Source: Mesorhizobium opportunistum WSM2075
GTDB taxonomy: Bacteria; Pseudomonadota; Alphaproteobacteria; Rhizobiales; Rhizobiaceae
Direction of reading: 5' to 3'
DNA length: 64,000 bases
Assembly (NCBI RefSeq): GCF_000176035.2
Contig: NC_015675.1
Span: 2,360,001 to 2,424,000 of the forward strand
Both the position numbers and the translations under genes were made by a program. Positions 34,494-43,051 of the stretch are shown here, one piece after another. Below the pieces are notes generated by a model, which did not search any database, was not told where the DNA came from, and was given only the letters and a program-made list of their open reading frames with translations. Positions within the stretch are counted from its first letter, which is position 1, and each line of letters starts with the position of its first letter.

Positions 34494-34709
34494 TGATTGA
34501 CCCTGACTGAGATGTGCTTGACGTGATAGGAGATGAGAACACAATAGGCGATCTGGAGCCCTCAAGTACAGCTTTTGCGCTGCCTGAGAGCTTCTTACAG
34601 GCAGGGCATTGCCATGCGCCATAGCAACGCAGAGGCCGCACCAGCCCTCAACCTTCTTGCATTCGGCGCGCCGCGCCACTACGTCAATTTCAGCAACCGA
34701 GGATTTGCC

Positions 34710-35012
34710 ATGTCGACCGGACCGAACCGCATTCTCGATGAATTCGCCAAGCTGATGACCGATGCCGCGGGTGCCGCGCAAGGCGTTCGGCGCGAGGTCG
34801 AGACCGCCTTCAAGGGCCAGGCCGAGCGTATCCTCAACACGATGGATGTGGTGCAGCGCGAGGAATTCGAGGCCGCGCGCGAGATGGCCGCCAAGGCCCG
34901 GGACGAGAATGCCCGGCTTGCCGCCCGTATTGAATCGCTCGAAGCCAGGCTCGCCGAACTGGCCGGTGATGCCGCACCGGCGGCGGCGGCAAAGCCTCGC
35001 GCAAAAAAATAA
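34710..35012 (+). CDS. ubiK: Ubiquinone biosynthesis accessory factor UbiK (BMFP)
   Basis: 100 residues. The BMFP/UbiK layout is an amphipathic N-terminal helix (NRILDEFAKLMTDAAGAAQG, about 6-25), then a coiled coil with VVQREEFEAAREMAAKARDEN (about 48-68, in parts) and LEARLAEL (about 76-83), then an Ala/Lys tail. UbiK helps the Ubi hydroxylation complex and binds membranes. ATG 34710 is preceded by GAGGA. It lies next to lgt in the opposite direction, an arrangement I recall from other rhizobia. Confidence 0.85.
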   Translation: MSTGPNRILDEFAKLMTDAAGAAQGVRREVETAFKGQAERILNTMDVVQREEFEAAREMAAKARDENARLAARIESLEARLAELAGDAAPAAAAKPRAKK

Positions 35013-35356
35013 TCGTTAAACTTTTCCACATAGTGCGAGTCTGAAAAGCGCTTTGCCGTGAATCGCTTAACGGCATTGCATGAATCTTTGTGACAGCGCC
35101 TTTCCACATGCGAATGCCGCAGTGCGAAAAATTGGGCTGTTCACGCGACTCCCGATCAATAGACTGAATTTGTTGCATGATTCGGAGCAGGGTCATGCGG
35201 CCGGGCGGTGGGGTCCGGTCTGGGGTCTTTGCGTCGAGAAGCAGTCTTTTGCGCGAAGAAAGTCCTGGCCGTCCGAGTTCTAGATCAGATTGTTCGTTGT
35301 GTGTGCCCTCCCGCGGAGCGTGTGGCGGCGCTCCTCAGAACGACAGGAAGCATTCC
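35013..35356. promoter_or_regulatory. ubiK-ybjN intergenic region with clustered GANTC sites
   Basis: 344 bp without a gene. It contains five GANTC pentamers, the CcrM methylation target, at 35037, 35060, 35082, 35147 and 35179. Their density is several times chance expectation. The ybjN-like promoter must lie here; CcrM/GcrA-linked cell-cycle control is a possibility. Confidence 0.6.
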
Positions 35357-35857
35357 ATGGAACTTCTCGAACTCGAATTCTCCCGCGAAATCCACCCGGT
35401 GGATGTTATCGAGCAGGTGGCCCACAACAACGACTGGTCCTTCGAACGGGCCGGCGACGACGAGATTTCGATCTCGGTTGCCGGCAGCTGGACCGACTAT
35501 CACGTGTCCTTCTCCTGGATGGAGGATTTCGAGGCGCTGCATCTGGCCTGCGCCTTCGACATCAAGGTGCCGGAGACCCGCGCGCTGGAAGTGATGCGGC
35601 TGTTGTCGCTGATCAACGAACAGATGCTGTTCGGCCATTTCGATCTCTGGGAGCAGGAAGGCGCGATCATGTTCCGCCAGTCGCTGCTTTTGGCCGGCGG
35701 GGTCGAACCGTCGAGCCAGCAGGTCGAGGTGCTCTTGTCCTCGGCGCTGGAAGCCTGCGAATGCTATTTCCAGGCGTTCCAGTTCGTCGTCTGGTCGGGA
35801 ACTTCGGCCAAGGACGCGCTGGCCGGCGTGCTGTTCGAGACCTATGGCAACGCCTGA
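35357..35857 (+). CDS. YbjN-domain protein
   Basis: 166 residues from ATG 35357, preceded by CAGGAAG. The YbjN/type III secretion-chaperone-like fold is suggested by NNDWSFERAGDDEISISVAGSWTDY (seen in parts, about 25-49), LMLSLINEQ-type segment LLSLINEQMLFGHFDLWEQEG (about 84-104) and FRQSLLL. Rhizobial members are conserved, often essential-looking proteins of unknown role. The gene is followed by csaA after 25 bp and is probably co-transcribed with it. Confidence 0.82.
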   Translation: MELLELEFSREIHPVDVIEQVAHNNDWSFERAGDDEISISVAGSWTDYHVSFSWMEDFEALHLACAFDIKVPETRALEVMRLLSLINEQMLFGHFDLWEQEGAIMFRQSLLLAGGVEPSSQQVEVLLSSALEACECYFQAFQFVVWSGTSAKDALAGVLFETYGNA

Positions 35858-35882
35858 ACCCCTGTAGGCAGACAAGACCGAG

Positions 35883-36242
35883 ATGAGTTCGAGCAGCGAG
35901 CGCAAGCCGCAGATCAGTTTTGCCGACTTCGATCGTGTCGACATCCGCGCCGGCACGATCGTCGAGGCCGAACCGTTTCCGGAAGCGCGCAAGCCGGCCT
36001 TCAAGCTGAAGATCGACTTCGGGCCCGACATCGGCATCAAGAAGTCGTCGGCGCAGATCACCAAATACTATACGCCGGAAACGCTTGTAGGCCGGCAGGT
36101 GTTCGCGGTGGTCAATTTCCCGCCGCGCCAGATCGGGCCGTTCATGTCGGAAGTGCTGACGCTGGGTTTTCCCGACGAGGAGGGCGCCGTGGTGCTCGGC
36201 GCCATCGAGCGCAAGGTGCCGGACGGCGGGCGGCTGTTCTAG
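35883..36242 (+). CDS. csaA: CsaA-type tRNA-binding protein
   Basis: 119 residues, a single OB-fold tRNA-binding domain: [30 protein letters not shown] (about 16-45, seen in parts), [35 protein letters not shown] (about 74-95). The length and the RKPAFKL segment match CsaA, a chaperone-like protein linked to secretion in Bacillus. It follows the ybjN-like gene on the same strand. Function in alphaproteobacteria is unproven. Confidence 0.93.
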   Translation: MSSSSERKPQISFADFDRVDIRAGTIVEAEPFPEARKPAFKLKIDFGPDIGIKKSSAQITKYYTPETLVGRQVFAVVNFPPRQIGPFMSEVLTLGFPDEEGAVVLGAIERKVPDGGRLF

Positions 36243-36243
36243 A

Positions 36244-37269
36244 TTAGCGAGCAGTCTGGGGCCGGAACGCGCCGAGAATGGTTCCGACCGTTGCGGCTGA
36301 GAGCACGAGATGCAGGAGGTCGAACGGCCATGCCAGGCCGAAATGCATCAGCATGAGGTTCAAGAAGGAGGGCGCCGTGGCATCCGCGGGAATCAGGATC
36401 AAGCCTGCGGCCAAGACCAGCCCATATTTGAGTATGGCGACTGTCGCGAGAACGAAGAACATAATGGCGACGAAACGCAGATGATTGCCATTGAGTGCAC
36501 GCCAGCACCCGATTGGATCAAACGATCCCGTCCAGAGAAAGTCGCCGACGAACAGATATGTCCAGGCTAGTACGATACCGCCAGCGAACACGTTGAAGAC
36601 TCCTATCGCCGATGCCCAAGGCGCGACATCCTCGGGGCTGAGCGGTAGGTCACGTGTGGCCATCAGGCCGGCAACGAGCAGTCCGTGCTCACTGGCGACG
36701 GCAAAGCCGCAAAGGAGCTGGACGACAGCGAGCAGCAACGCAGCCACAAGAATCCGCTGACCGAACTCAAGGCGCATGCCCGGGATCGCAACGTGTTTGA
36801 CGCTCTCAATGCCGCGCCGAACAACGACACGGCCGGGCTCGGGCGCGTTCGCCATGCGATCCAGAACGAACGCAAAGACCATTGCCGAGAACGGCGCGGC
36901 AACAATGGCGGAAAGCCAAGTCCTGGGGTCAAAGCCTCGCGATAGAAGCCAGGTGGGCGCCTGTCTCGGATCGGCAAAGAGAACAAAAGCAAGCACAATC
37001 AGACAGAGCGTCGTCAGGAAGCAGGGAAACCAGGCGGCCACGAAAAGTGGCCAGGCGTTCGCACGGCAATAGCCGAACACTCTCGCGACGGTCTTGCCGA
37101 TGCGCAACAGGCGGCGCTTCGGCGTTACGGCAGGCAACTCGTCCAGCGTTGAAATCGGCGCCAATCCCCCACACGCGCACAATAATGAACCGCACGGAAC
37201 GGTTGCACAAGCTCTCGCAAGAAGCGCGCTCGCGGAGATCGAAGCCCGCCGCGCACGATCGCGATGCAT
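36244..37269 (-). CDS. Multi-span membrane protein of unknown function
   Basis: Up to 341 residues. About six membrane helices are visible, at roughly 70-95, 113-133, 170-195, 220-245, 262-290 and 310-335. The first 40 residues are Arg/Ala/Cys-rich and may not be translated; MANAPEPGRVV is a soluble loop between the second and third helices. No family was recognised. The gene lies 18 bp after the glycosyltransferase gene and is probably in its transcript. Its stop is one base after the convergent csaA stop. Confidence 0.6.
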   Translation of the reverse strand: MHRDRARRASISASALLARACATVPCGSLLCACGGLAPISTLDELPAVTPKRRLLRIGKTVARVFGYCRANAWPLFVAAWFPCFLTTLCLIVLAFVLFADPRQAPTWLLSRGFDPRTWLSAIVAAPFSAMVFAFVLDRMANAPEPGRVVVRRGIESVKHVAIPGMRLEFGQRILVAALLLAVVQLLCGFAVASEHGLLVAGLMATRDLPLSPEDVAPWASAIGVFNVFAGGIVLAWTYLFVGDFLWTGSFDPIGCWRALNGNHLRFVAIMFFVLATVAILKYGLVLAAGLILIPADATAPSFLNLMLMHFGLAWPFDLLHLVLSAATVGTILGAFRPQTAR

Positions 37270-37287
37270 CGCAGCGCGCCAGCTCCA

Positions 37288-38310
37288 TCAGGCCGCCAGC
37301 TTACGCGTCCTGCCCAGTGCCTCCTCGACCGCGTCGAGGAACATTTCGGCGCAAGCCTTCCAGCTGTAGCGCATTGCGCGTTCTCGAGCCTGAGCCCGGT
37401 CGACGTTGAGGGCGGCAAGCGCTGCCTCGCGCAAATCGTTCGAGACCGCGCCGCCAAAGCCGTCGCCGACGATGTCGATCGGTCCGGTCACCGGATAGGC
37501 GGCGACCGGCGTGCCGCTGGCCAGCGCCTCGATGATGACGTTGCCGAAGGTGTCGGTGCGGCTGGGGAAGACGAAGACGTCGGCCGAGGCATAGATCTCG
37601 GCCAGTTCGTCATTGGGGCGGTGGCCCAGGAAATGCGCCTGCGGGTACCTTGCCTTGAGCTTGGTGAGTTCCGGCCCCTCGCCGACGATCACCTTGCTGC
37701 CTGGCAGGTCGAGGTCGAGAAGGGCGGAAAGGTTCTTTTCGATGGCGACGCGGCCGACGCAGAGGAAGACGGGGCCGGGAAAGCCGAGGTCCTTGCGCTT
37801 GTCCGGGCGGAAGTGGTCGGTGTCGACGCCGCGCGTCCACGGCCGCAGCTTGTTGAAGCCGCGGGCCGAAAGATCGTCGGCGAGCGACTGGGTGGCGACC
37901 AGCGTGCCCTGGCCGGAATTGTGGAAATCACGCAGCCAGCGATAGGCCCAGCTCTCCGGCACCGGCAGGCGGGCGCTGAGATATTCAGGAAAGCGCGTGT
38001 GGTAGCTGGTGGTGAACGGCCGGCCGGCATTGCGGCAATAGCGCCGCGCCATGATGCCGAGCGGCCCTTCGGTGACGATGTGGATGTGGTCGGCCTTGTA
38101 GGCATCGATCAGTCGCGCGACGTGGCCGGGCGTGGTCAGCGCCAGCCTGATGTCGGGATAGGTCGGCAAGGGCAGCGTGCGGAAGATGTTGGGTGTCAGG
38201 AAATCGACCGCGACGTCGAAGGATTTCAGGGTTTCGGTGAGCCGCTCCAGCGTATGGACGACGCCGTTGACTTGCGGGCGCCAGGCGTCGGTGACCATCA
38301 AGATGCGCAT
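37288..38310 (-). CDS. GT4-family glycosyltransferase
   Basis: 340 residues with a GT-B fold. The N-terminal acceptor domain starts MRILMVTDAWRPQVNGVV with HTLERL; ITSYHT-type segment TTSYHTRFPEYLSAR lies at about 99-113. The donor domain has LCVGRVAIEKNLSALLDLDL (about 203-222) and the EX7E-type region FVFPSRTDTFGNVIIEALASGTPV (about 269-292). It is similar in outline to glycosyltransferases that make glycolipids or mannosyl lipids in rhizobia; donor and acceptor are not determined. Confidence 0.9.
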   Translation of the reverse strand: MRILMVTDAWRPQVNGVVHTLERLTETLKSFDVAVDFLTPNIFRTLPLPTYPDIRLALTTPGHVARLIDAYKADHIHIVTEGPLGIMARRYCRNAGRPFTTSYHTRFPEYLSARLPVPESWAYRWLRDFHNSGQGTLVATQSLADDLSARGFNKLRPWTRGVDTDHFRPDKRKDLGFPGPVFLCVGRVAIEKNLSALLDLDLPGSKVIVGEGPELTKLKARYPQAHFLGHRPNDELAEIYASADVFVFPSRTDTFGNVIIEALASGTPVAAYPVTGPIDIVGDGFGGAVSNDLREAALAALNVDRAQARERAMRYSWKACAEMFLDAVEEALGRTRKLAA

Positions 38311-38510
38311 GGCGGCCCTTTGCTGGAAAGGTCGACGGTTGCTTTGAGACGATGCCGGAACGGCGACCCGCCTGCTGCCCGCGCTTGGCTCCAGCGCACC
38401 TTGGCGGGTACGGGATCGAAGTGAGGCGGCAAGGACGAATCAAGTGTAGTCGCGCGTTTCATGCGCGCTCTTAATCATGATTTCATGACGGGCGGATGAA
38501 GCAGCCTTCC

Positions 38511-38575
38511 GACTGGGCAAACGATTTCCGTTTGTCCGAGAAAAACCCGGTTCTACTTTCCGGGATCGTGCCGCG
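38511..38575. repeat. Palindromic intergenic repeat (degraded)
   Basis: CAAACG/CGTTTG (about 38518-38535) and CCCGG/CCGGG (about 38548-38564) hairpins with TTCTACTTT, like the inner parts of the 9436 and 55676 repeats. It lies 2 bp past the histidine kinase stop. Confidence 0.6.
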
Positions 38576-38576
38576 G

Positions 38577-39992
38577 TCAGGCCGGAACCTTGATCACGGC
38601 CCGCAATCCGCCGAGCGGACTGTCGTCGAGGGTGATGTCGCCGCCATGGCTGCGGGCGATGTCGCGGGCGATCGACAGGCCGAGGCCGGTGCCGCTGGCG
38701 TCGAGGTTGCGGGCCTCGTCGAGCCGCACGAAGGGCTTGAACACCTCTTCGCGCCTGCCGTCGGGAATGCCCGGGCCGTTGTCGTCGATGGTGACGACAA
38801 GCGAGCCACGGCCGTGGTTGGCGTTGACCTCCACCGTCTTGGCATAGCGGAAGGCATTGCCGATGACGTTGGACAACAGTCGGGCGAAGGCATTCGGCCG
38901 CACATGCACGGTCGGATCGCCGACGAGCGTCGTCGACAGTTTGCATTTGCGCAGGGCCGCTTCTTCGCCGAGCTTCTGGAAATAGGCTTCGAGGTCGAAG
39001 CGTCCCGGGTCTTCCGAGGCCTCGCCTCGGGCAAAGGAGAGATAGCCTTCGAGCATCGACTGCATGTCGTCGATGTCCTGGTTGAGGGCTGCCTTGGTCT
39101 CGGCCTTGCCGCCGGCCAGTGCCAGCTGCAGCTTGAAGCGGGTGAGGATGGTTCTCAGGTCATGGCTGACGCCGGTCAGCATGGCGGTTCGCTGTTCGAT
39201 CTGGCGCTCGATGCGCTCGCGCATCTGGATGAAGGCAAAGCCGGCGCGGCGAACCTCTTCGGCTCCGCGCGGGCGAAAATCGCGCGGCATCGGCCGGCCC
39301 TTGCCGAAGCTCTCGGCGGCTTCGGCAAGCGTCAGGATCGGCCGGATCTGGTTGCGCAGGAAGGGGATGGCGATCATCAGCAGCACCAGCGAGGTGCCGA
39401 CCATCCAGATCAGGAAGATGTGGGTGTTCGAGGCATAGGCCTGGCTGCGGCGCACGAAGACGCGCAGCACCTTGCCCTCGAGCTGGACGCGCACCTCGAC
39501 GATGTTGGAATTGCCGACCGTGTCGATCCAGAACGGGCGGTTGATCTGGCGGGTGATCTCGGCCGAGAGGACGTCGTCGAGGATCGAGAAGAAGGGCTTC
39601 GGCCCAGGCGGCGGCAGGGGGTCGGGCGGCAAGAGGTCGACCTTCAACTGCATGCGGTCCTGCGCGATGCGGATGATGTTGGCGTAGTCGGCATCGTGCG
39701 GATAGGTCTCGATCAGATCGATGATGGCTGCGATGTCGCGCACCGTGGCCTGCGACAGGCGCTGCGTCACGGTCGCCCAATGACGCTCCATGAAGACGAA
39801 GGCGACGACCGATTGCAGAAGGATCATCGGCGCAATGACGATGATCAGCGAGCGCGCATAGAGGCGCTTGGGCATGTAAAGCGAAACGAGCCGCCAGAAC
39901 CGGTTCCAGATGCGCGGCACCGTCTTGAGAGTTCGCGTGGCGCGTGCGCTCAAGCCGTCATTTTCCGGCTGTTCCAGTTCCGTGGTCGCCAT
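38577..39992 (-). CDS. EnvZ-type sensor histidine kinase
   Basis: 471 residues. Membrane helices at about 48-68 and 192-212 flank a periplasmic sensor domain. A HAMP domain (about 213-265) leads to the phosphoacceptor His277 in LTGVSHDLRTILTRFKLQL. The ATPase domain has N (LSNVIGNAFRYA), G1 (DDNGPGIP), F and G2 (GTGLGLSIA) boxes. It forms an operon with the OmpR-type regulator 27 bp upstream. The signal is unknown; the pair resembles alphaproteobacterial EnvZ/OmpR-like systems. Confidence 0.92.
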   Translation of the reverse strand: MATTELEQPENDGLSARATRTLKTVPRIWNRFWRLVSLYMPKRLYARSLIIVIAPMILLQSVVAFVFMERHWATVTQRLSQATVRDIAAIIDLIETYPHDADYANIIRIAQDRMQLKVDLLPPDPLPPPGPKPFFSILDDVLSAEITRQINRPFWIDTVGNSNIVEVRVQLEGKVLRVFVRRSQAYASNTHIFLIWMVGTSLVLLMIAIPFLRNQIRPILTLAEAAESFGKGRPMPRDFRPRGAEEVRRAGFAFIQMRERIERQIEQRTAMLTGVSHDLRTILTRFKLQLALAGGKAETKAALNQDIDDMQSMLEGYLSFARGEASEDPGRFDLEAYFQKLGEEAALRKCKLSTTLVGDPTVHVRPNAFARLLSNVIGNAFRYAKTVEVNANHGRGSLVVTIDDNGPGIPDGRREEVFKPFVRLDEARNLDASGTGLGLSIARDIARSHGGDITLDDSPLGGLRAVIKVPA

Positions 39993-40019
39993 TGGCTCTT
40001 TTCATCCGCCGCCGGTACT

Positions 40020-40739
40020 CTATTCCACGCTGAGCCGATACCCAATACCGCGCACGGTCTGCAGCCAGACCGGGTTGGATGGGTCGCGCTCGATCTTGCG
40101 GCGCAGCCGGTTGATCTGGACGTCGATGGTGCGCTCGCCGACCTCCGAATCGTCGCCGACCAGTTCGTGGCGTGGAATGGTCTCGCCGGCGCGCGCGGCA
40201 AAGATCGCCAGGATCTCCTGCTCGCGGTCGGTCAGCTTCAGTGCCTCGCCGCCGCGCTTCAGTTCGCGACGGGCGATCTGGAAGGTGTAGGGGCCGAAGA
40301 CCAGCTGTTCGACCTTGGGCGTCGTCGCCGGGCCGCCGCGGCGCAGGATGTTGTTGATGCGCAGGATCAGCTCGCGCGGATCGAAGGGTTTTGGCAGATA
40401 GTCGTCGGCGCCGGCCTCCAGTCCGGAGATGCGGCTGTCTGTCTCCGACAGCGCCGTTAGCATCAGGATCGGCACGTTCTTTTCGGCGCGTAGCGATTTG
40501 GTGAGATCGACGCCGCTTTCGCCGGGCATCATCACGTCCAGCACGAGCAGGTCGAAATCGAGGCCGGCGAGCTTGCGCCGGGCTTCGTCGGCATTGCCGG
40601 CAACGGTGACGCGAAAGCCGTTCTCGGTGAGATATTGCTTCAGAAGATTGCGGATGCGGGTGTCGTCGTCGACCACAAGCAGATGCGGCGCGTCGTCGTC
40701 CGGTGCGGCCGCCTGATCGACCCTCTCAGTGCTCTCCAT
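40020..40739 (-). CDS. OmpR-family response regulator
   Basis: 239 residues from ATG 40739 (ATG-like start at 40769 is possible). The receiver domain has acidic pocket VVDDD (22-26), phosphoacceptor Asp68 in LLVLDVMMPGESG, Thr in MLTALSE and Lys in YLPKPFDPRELILR. A winged helix follows (GGEALKLTDREQEIL... RTIDVQINRLRRKIE, about 150-230). Its start overlaps the end of the marR gene by 14 bp, so marR, regulator and kinase are probably one transcript. Confidence 0.93.
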   Translation of the reverse strand: MESTERVDQAAAPDDDAPHLLVVDDDTRIRNLLKQYLTENGFRVTVAGNADEARRKLAGLDFDLLVLDVMMPGESGVDLTKSLRAEKNVPILMLTALSETDSRISGLEAGADDYLPKPFDPRELILRINNILRRGGPATTPKVEQLVFGPYTFQIARRELKRGGEALKLTDREQEILAIFAARAGETIPRHELVGDDSEVGERTIDVQINRLRRKIERDPSNPVWLQTVRGIGYRLSVE

Positions 40740-41256
40740 GGCTTTTCCCTGACATTTTTGCGGACCCAACGTCGATCTGGGCTCTCAGTTCCGGATTGAC
40801 CATCGCTTCGAGGAAGCGTTCCACCAAGGTCCGTTCGGTGGCTCCGGAATCTTCCAATGCAGCACGGATGCGGCGCGACTGTGGCCGCGCCAGGGCCAGA
40901 GCCAGCGCCCGGCCCTTGGCCGTCGGATAGAGTTCGCGCTGGCGGCGGTCGCGCGGACCTTGCAATTGCACGACATGGTCGGTGTCGATCAGTTGCTTGA
41001 GCACGCGCGCCAGGCTCTGCTTGGTGATCTTGAGCACATCGAGCAGTTCGGCGACCGTCAGCCCCGGCCTGCGGTTGACGAAATGCAGCACCCGGTGGTG
41101 GGCACGGCCGAAGCCGTAATCTGCCAGGATCTGATCGGGATCGGAGGTGAAGTCGCGATAGGCGAAGAAGAACAGCTCGATGATGGCGAAGTCGATGCCG
41201 TCCTCGTCGGAGATCGCGGTCCTGATCGGTTTCCCTGCGTGGCTTCGATCCGTCAT
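40726..41256 (-). CDS. MarR-family transcriptional regulator
   Basis: 176 residues; of two adjacent ATGs (41259/41256) the second is better spaced from GGAG. The winged helix is VNRRPGLTVAELLDVLKITKQSLARVLKQLID (about 61-92, in parts) with the wing GPRDRRQRELYPTAKG (about 100-115). It leads an operon with an OmpR/EnvZ-type pair, whose first ATG lies inside it. In other alphaproteobacteria a MarR gene is also found before this pair. A near-palindrome at 41284-41298 may be its own operator. Confidence 0.9.
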   Translation of the reverse strand: MTDRSHAGKPIRTAISDEDGIDFAIIELFFFAYRDFTSDPDQILADYGFGRAHHRVLHFVNRRPGLTVAELLDVLKITKQSLARVLKQLIDTDHVVQLQGPRDRRQRELYPTAKGRALALALARPQSRRIRAALEDSGATERTLVERFLEAMVNPELRAQIDVGSAKMSGKSHGEH

Positions 41257-41283
41257 CATTTCTCCATGGGAAAGGGATATTAT

Positions 41284-41298
41284 GTCAGTACTATTGAC
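41284..41298. promoter_or_regulatory. Near-palindrome upstream of marR
   Basis: GTCAGTA-C-TATTGAC, 7-bp arms with one mismatch, 28 bp upstream of the marR start in AT-rich DNA. It could be the MarR autoregulation site or affect the divergent aminotransferase gene. Confidence 0.45.
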
Positions 41299-41517
41299 GT
41301 AATTTCCCTGCAATGGTAATTTTTGACAAGCTTTTGGGCGGATTGCGAACGAAAAGGCAAGGCAAGCCGGTTTTTCCGGAACTTCCTGAGTTTGCCAGAG
41401 CGTGAATATCCGCTTACGCTTCGAGACACCGGCCGGCGTCTCCAAACACATGGCACGGCCAAAAAGAACACGCAACGACACTAACGATATGCGGGCCACG
41501 GTCCGCGGGAGGTTACC

Positions 41518-42411
41518 ATGGCATCCGTTCCCTTCGACCAACTGGACGGCTTCATCTGGATGAACGGCGAGTTCGTCCAGTGGGGCGACGCCAAGATCCA
41601 CGTGCTGACGCACGGCCTGCACTATGCCAGCGCCGTCTTCGAGGGCGAGCGCGCCTATGGCGGCGAGATCTTCAAGCTCAACGAGCATACCGAGCGCCTG
41701 CATGAATCGGCGCGCCTGCTCGGCTTCAAGATTCCCTATTCGGTCGCCGAGCTCAACGACGCCTCGACCACACTCTTGAAGAAGCAGGGTTTCCAGGACG
41801 CCTATGTCAGGCCGATCGCCTGGCGCGGCAGCGAACAGATGGGTGTTTCGGCGCAGAACAACCGCATCAACTGCGCCATCGCCATCTGGCAGTGGCCGAG
41901 CTATTTCGATCCGGCGCAGAAGCTGAAGGGCATTCGTCTCGACGTCGCGGAATGGCGCCGGCCCGACCCGCGCACGGCGCCGTCCAAGTCGAAAGCCGCC
42001 GGCCTCTACATGATCTGCACCATGTCCAAGCACGCCGCCGAGGCCAAGGGTTATGCCGACGCCATGATGCTCGACTGGCGCGGGCAAGTCGCGGAAGCAA
42101 CCGGCGCCAACATCTTCTTCGTCAAGGACGGCAAGATCCATACACCCAAGCCCGACTGCTTTCTCGATGGCATCACCCGCCGCACGGTCATTGGCCTGGC
42201 CAAGGATCGCGGCCTTGAGGTCATAGAACGCGCCATCATGCCGGAAGAGCTCGAGGGCTTCGAGCAATGTTTCCTGACCGGGACGGCGGCGGAAGTAACG
42301 CCGGTTTCGGAGATCGGACCTTACCGATTCGAGGTCGGTGAAATCGCCAAGAATCTCATGAACGACTATTCTGTTGCGGTTCAGCCGAAGCACGCGATAG
42401 CCGCAGAATAA
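41518..42411 (+). CDS. ilvE: Branched-chain amino acid aminotransferase
   Basis: 297 residues, fold-type IV PLP enzyme that transfers amino groups between glutamate and Val/Ile/Leu keto acids. It shows FIWMNGEFVQWGDAKIHVLTHGLHYASAVFEGERAYGG (about 11-48, in parts), PLP-Lys in PSKSKAAGLY (about 157-166), EATGANIFFVKDGKIHTP (about 193-210) and the phosphate-binding FLTGTAAEVTPV (about 252-263). GGGAGG lies 5 nt before ATG 41518. A strong terminator follows. Confidence 0.94.
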   Translation: MASVPFDQLDGFIWMNGEFVQWGDAKIHVLTHGLHYASAVFEGERAYGGEIFKLNEHTERLHESARLLGFKIPYSVAELNDASTTLLKKQGFQDAYVRPIAWRGSEQMGVSAQNNRINCAIAIWQWPSYFDPAQKLKGIRLDVAEWRRPDPRTAPSKSKAAGLYMICTMSKHAAEAKGYADAMMLDWRGQVAEATGANIFFVKDGKIHTPKPDCFLDGITRRTVIGLAKDRGLEVIERAIMPEELEGFEQCFLTGTAAEVTPVSEIGPYRFEVGEIAKNLMNDYSVAVQPKHAIAAE

Positions 42412-42438
42412 CGAAACTCACAGCTTTTCGCGCAAGTA

Positions 42439-42464
42439 GGGGCGGTTTTCGGGCCGCCCCTTTT
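42439..42464 (+). terminator. Rho-independent terminator of ilvE
   Basis: Stem GGGGCGG/CCGCCCC with an 8-nt loop followed by TTTTATTT. Confidence 0.88.
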
Positions 42465-42556
42465 ATTTCAGCGTTTCTGCATTTGACTTTCGTCCAATTC
42501 GGCGTCTCATGATGCTGTCGGCCCGGGAGGCTGGCAGCTATGGAGGGACTAATCAT

Positions 42557-42871
42557 ATGGACATGAACACGCTTCTTCCGATCATCATACAGGTGATTAC
42601 AGGCATCATCGGTGGTCAGGCGGTCGGTGCGGCGCTCAAGACGGCAGCGATGGGTCAGCTTCCCAAAATCCTGGGCGGCGCCATTGGCGGTGTCGGCGGT
42701 GCGGCGATCCTCGGCAGCCTGCTCGGCGGCACGGTCGATCCGGCAGCGGCAGCGGCGGCAACGAGCGGTCTCGGCAGCGCGCTCAACCTGCAGAACATCG
42801 TCGGCGGCGCCGGCGGCGGCGCGATCCTGACCGGCATACTTGGCGCGGTCATGGGCGCCATGAAGAAATAA
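42557..42871 (+). CDS. Gly/Ala-rich small membrane protein
   Basis: 104 residues from ATG 42557, with GGAGGG 9 nt upstream. Two or three hydrophobic glycine-zipper-like segments are seen: IIIQVITGIIGGQAVGAAL, ILGGAIGGVGGAAILGSLLGG and VGGAGGGAILTGILGAVMGAM. The glycine-zipper pattern (GxxxG) suggests membrane packing. No family assigned. It is monocistronic, with its own terminator. Confidence 0.72.
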   Translation: MDMNTLLPIIIQVITGIIGGQAVGAALKTAAMGQLPKILGGAIGGVGGAAILGSLLGGTVDPAAAAAATSGLGSALNLQNIVGGAGGGAILTGILGAVMGAMKK

Positions 42872-42896
42872 GCCTGTCATCTCGGACTGGCCAAGT

Positions 42897-42926
42897 GGGC
42901 GGCTTCGGCCGCCCATTTCTGTTTTT
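42897..42926 (+). terminator. Rho-independent terminator
   Basis: Perfect stem GGGCGGC/GCCGCCC with TTCG loop, then ATTTCTGTTTTT. Confidence 0.88.
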
Positions 42927-42970
42927 GAAGCGCCATTTCTGTCGTTGAAGTGCCATTTCTGTCGTTGAAG
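42911..42970. repeat. Three tandem 20-bp repeats
   Basis: Unit YGCCATTTCTGTYGTTGAAG repeated three times (42911, 42931, 42951) with few differences; the first unit contributes to the terminator's 3' arm and T-run. Confidence 0.85.
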
Positions 42971-43051
42971 TGACTGGCTGTTCGTCCCCTCGAGGGTGGA
43001 CGCCCTTCGCCGCTGCCTCTACATGACGGCCGAGATAGCGAAAGGACGATC

